Positions 61,930 to 64,000 of a stretch of DNA of 64,000 bases are shown here, piece by piece. The position numbers and the translations under genes are program-made. Each line of letters opens with the position of its first letter. Positions within the stretch are counted from its first letter, which is position 1. A model generated the notes under the pieces. It had not been told where the DNA came from and searched no databases. It saw only the letters and a program-made list of their open reading frames with translations. Source of the DNA: Clostridia bacterium (GTDB lineage: Bacteria > Bacillota > Clostridia > Oscillospirales > Acutalibacteraceae); contig JAFXAK010000016.1 of the NCBI GenBank assembly GCA_017517135.1, forward strand, positions 1 to 64,000. The letters run 5' to 3'.

Positions 61930-62865
61930 ATGGATAAAAATAATTTTGATAAAAATGATTATCCCGATATATCGGGGATTTTCGATATAGATGAAAGCAC
62001 ACTTCCGAAAGAGCTGATAGTAACAGAAAAACAAAAAAAAGACCGCCGCAGAAAGCCTATTCTCATTTCCGAGGACAAGGAAAAGCAGTTTGAAAAGGAA
62101 AGAGAAAAGCAGTTAAAGGCCGCATAGAAAAAACAGAGAAAAAAAGAACAGACAAAAAAGAAAATCAAAAAGACGGGAATTGCCTCATTAATCGGTGTAC
62201 TTATCATTCTTGCGGCCGTTTTCTCGCTGAAAAGCTTTATAGACACCAAAAAAGCTCCCGATGTAATGCTAAGTACCGCTCAGACAGGAGAAATATCTGT
62301 CTCACATCTCTCCCACGCGCTTATGCTTCTCTCCGACACAGGCTCTCTTTATGCCGCATTTGTTGACAACGATTTCGACCTGCACTCGATTGAAAACGGA
62401 CTTTCGGCAATAATCACAAGTGCGGATGAACGCCAATTCGTAGCCCATATTCAGGCAATACGCTCCGAGGAGCCGGGCAGCGAAATCACCTCAAGAATAC
62501 AGGCTATGCTGCCCAACGGCATATATTCCTCTGCCTCAAACTATGTTATTTATGCAGTCCCCACACAGAGCATCACGGGAATGAACGAAAACGATACCGT
62601 AACGGTTGAAACCGTCATAGACTATGCAACAAATGCTCTGATAATCCCCTCTGCCGCCCTTTTTTCGGACGAAAACGGTGACTTCGTGTGGAAATATTCC
62701 TCCCTTACAAAGAGGATAAAAAAGGTGTATGTAACAGCAGGAATAAACAACGGGGCAAATGTGCAGATTACCGAGGGATTAAAGAAAAACGATTCGGTTG
62801 TATATCCTGAAAATATTGAAGCTGCTACCCTTTCGGATAATCAGAAGGTAAATATAGTACAATAA
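61930..62865 (+). pseudogene. Membrane-fusion-like protein interrupted by an in-frame TAG
   Basis: The reading frame from ATG 61930 runs to TAA 62863-62865 with only one stop, TAG at 62125-62127. The first part (65 residues) is cytoplasmic and highly charged. After the TAG come a basic stretch, a transmembrane helix (IASLIGVLIILAAVFSL, about residues 80-96) and an outside domain with a HlyD/RND-adaptor-like end (IIPSAALFSDENGDFVW, ITEGLKKNDSVV). Coding character continues smoothly on both sides, as expected of one gene. TAG could be a CAG (Gln) mutated by one transition, or recoded. The next ATG (62266) lies beyond the helix, so internal restart would lose the anchor. The TAG is next to a Lys/Gln-rich KAA-KKQRKKEQ segment. 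Confidence 0.75.
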
Positions 62866-62943
62866 GTATGCGGGTTGTAAAAAGCTTTCGTTTTTTCAGC
62901 CCCATTTTTTCTTTTTAAAACAGGCTGAAATATATTTTATTTA

Positions 62944-62972
62944 TTGCATTTATTTTTATTTTGTGTTAGAAT
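62944..62972 (+). promoter_or_regulatory. Promoter of dockerin/Cys-repeat gene
   Basis: TTGCAT (62944-62949), 17-bp spacer, TAGAAT (62967-62972). Confidence 0.65.
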
Positions 62973-63016
62973 ATAAAAGTATATTTGTATCTTCAGGACT
63001 CTTTAGGAGGATTTTT

Positions 63017-64000
63017 ATGAAAAAGCTTTTATTTTCACTGATTTTATGCCTTGTTACGCTTATCGGCTTGTGTGCTTTTGCATCTGCCGAAGAGATTGAC
63101 CTCGGCGGATATGAAATAGCTGAAAGCAAGGAGCATTGCTCAGGTATGGGGGATGTAAATTCCGACGGAACGGTCACCTCTGCTGATGCAAGACTTATTC
63201 TGCGTCAGGCGGTAGCGCTCGAACGCTTCACTTCCGAGCAAAAGGCGGTTGCCGACCTCAACGGTGATGCTATAATAAATTCCGCAGATGCAAGACTTGC
63301 ATTGAGACTTGCAGTAAAGCTTGACGAGCAGCCTCCTCATTCAACCGAAAATGTTGTGCTTTCGGAAGCTACCTGCTCAGCTAAGGGCATTGTAGGTCAG
63401 ATCTGCAAGGCATGCAATAAAGTAGTCACCTATTCACAGACAAGCGTTTCGGGACATATTGTCGGCAACTGGGTAACGGTAAAGCAGGCAACCTGCTCAG
63501 AAAACGGTCTGAAGCAGAAGATATGCACAATATGCGGTAAGGTGCTTGAAGAAAAGGAAACAACAGCATCACACACCTTCGTATATGAAGACGGCTTCAA
63601 GGGTGCGGACTGTATGAAGGTTTTAACTGTAAAACAGACCTGTACACAGTGCGGTGTCACACAGAGCAAAATTGTTAACCCCATAGGAAAGCACTCCTTC
63701 GCATGGGTAACAACCAAGCCCGCTACCTGCTCAAAGCCCGGACTTGCCGAATACAAATGTACCGTCTGCGGTGACACGGGTAACGGTCAGACAAAGACTG
63801 TCAACTGTTCGGGGGTCAAGATTGAGCAGACAGTAAAGGCTCCCACATGTACAGAAAACGGTATTTCTGCAAAGGTTTGCTATGTATGCGGTGAACAATC
63901 GGACGAAAAGGTATTGCCCGCAACAGAGCATGAATATAACTACAATATCAAAAAAGTGGTAAAGGAACCTACCCACCTTGAAACAGGTACTGCCAAGGTA
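63017..64000 (+). CDS. Dockerin protein with Cys-X2-Cys repeats (cut by window end)
   Basis: The first 328 residues of an open frame that continues past the window. A signal peptide (about 1-24) is followed by a dockerin-like pair: GDVNSDGTVTSADARLILRQ and DLNGDAIINSADARLALR. Then come repeats of 30-45 residues with a pattern ATCS..G....ICx2C (for example ATCSENGLKQKICTICGKV and ATCSKPGLAEYKCTVCGDT), like zinc-ribbon-type repeats seen in surface proteins of gut Clostridia. The Cys pairs could bind metal or form disulfides outside the cell. The start follows AGGAGG by 6 bases. The C-terminal end is not visible. Confidence 0.85.
   Translation, partial: MKKLLFSLILCLVTLIGLCAFASAEEIDLGGYEIAESKEHCSGMGDVNSDGTVTSADARLILRQAVALERFTSEQKAVADLNGDAIINSADARLALRLAVKLDEQPPHSTENVVLSEATCSAKGIVGQICKACNKVVTYSQTSVSGHIVGNWVTVKQATCSENGLKQKICTICGKVLEEKETTASHTFVYEDGFKGADCMKVLTVKQTCTQCGVTQSKIVNPIGKHSFAWVTTKPATCSKPGLAEYKCTVCGDTGNGQTKTVNCSGVKIEQTVKAPTCTENGISAKVCYVCGEQSDEKVLPATEHEYNYNIKKVVKEPTHLETGTAKV

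Overview
The window looks like chromosomal DNA of an anaerobic, probably gut-dwelling, low-to-mid GC Clostridia (Oscillospiraceae/Ruminococcaceae-like). This is inferred from TTGaca-17-TATAAT promoters, strong AGGAGG ribosome sites, dockerin modules, a CapA/BspA-type leucine-rich protein, a family-II CBS pyrophosphatase, Zn-type L28, RqcP and ECF sigma/anti-sigma pairs. No prophage, insertion sequence or CRISPR array is visible. Housekeeping genes are interleaved with surface, accessory and possibly defensive genes.

Layout. 0-8.3 kb: rpmB, a DUF1015 protein, an orphan OppA-like lipoprotein, then rmuC, a Gfo/Idh/MocA oxidoreductase and a cytoplasmic GH3 glycosidase. 8.3-9.2 kb: a three-gene, ATGA-coupled cassette with a DUF3990 (ADP-ribosyltransferase-clan) protein, resembling a toxin-antitoxin module. 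9.5-14.4 kb: a dockerin protein, an ECF sigma/anti-sigma/lipoprotein operon, and hisJ plus an Lgt-like membrane protein.

14.6-29.0 kb is the most distinctive region. It has four genes carrying five 'sugar-transfer-associated' ATP-grasp domains, set around an alanine racemase, a TagGH/Wzm-Wzt-type ABC exporter and a small nucleotidyltransferase, next to a CapA-like protein with leucine-rich repeats and a secreted metallophosphatase. I read it as a candidate cell-surface polymer system that joins amino acids (possibly D-Ala) to a carbohydrate or polyol and exports the product. The function is inferred.

29.0-41 kb: a CBS-PPase, a TPR/PD-(D/E)XK putative nuclease, tmRNA, an XRE regulator, smpB, argS, DUF1934, a Ca/Na exchanger, tRNA-Arg(CCG), RqcP and an HtrA protease. 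Three ribosome-rescue components (ssrA, smpB, rqcP) lie within 6 kb. Two related ~180-bp modular hairpin arrays each lie just downstream of a stable-RNA gene. A yybP-ykoY (Mn2+) riboswitch with a terminator precedes a P2A-type cation ATPase at 40.8 kb.

43.5-54 kb: a membrane protein, two tandem secreted PHP phosphoesterases, a second ECF sigma/anti-sigma pair, an alpha/beta hydrolase, a NAT-type acyltransferase, an SGNH hydrolase and a secreted ceramidase-like protein. 54-64 kb: a short MocR-type regulator, a two-gene operon of a small membrane protein plus a 1269-residue STAND NTPase with a helical-repeat C-terminus (candidate defence), a GPH sugar symporter, a lipoprotein, a membrane-fusion-like gene with an in-frame amber codon, and the start of a dockerin protein with Cys-X2-Cys repeats that runs off the end.
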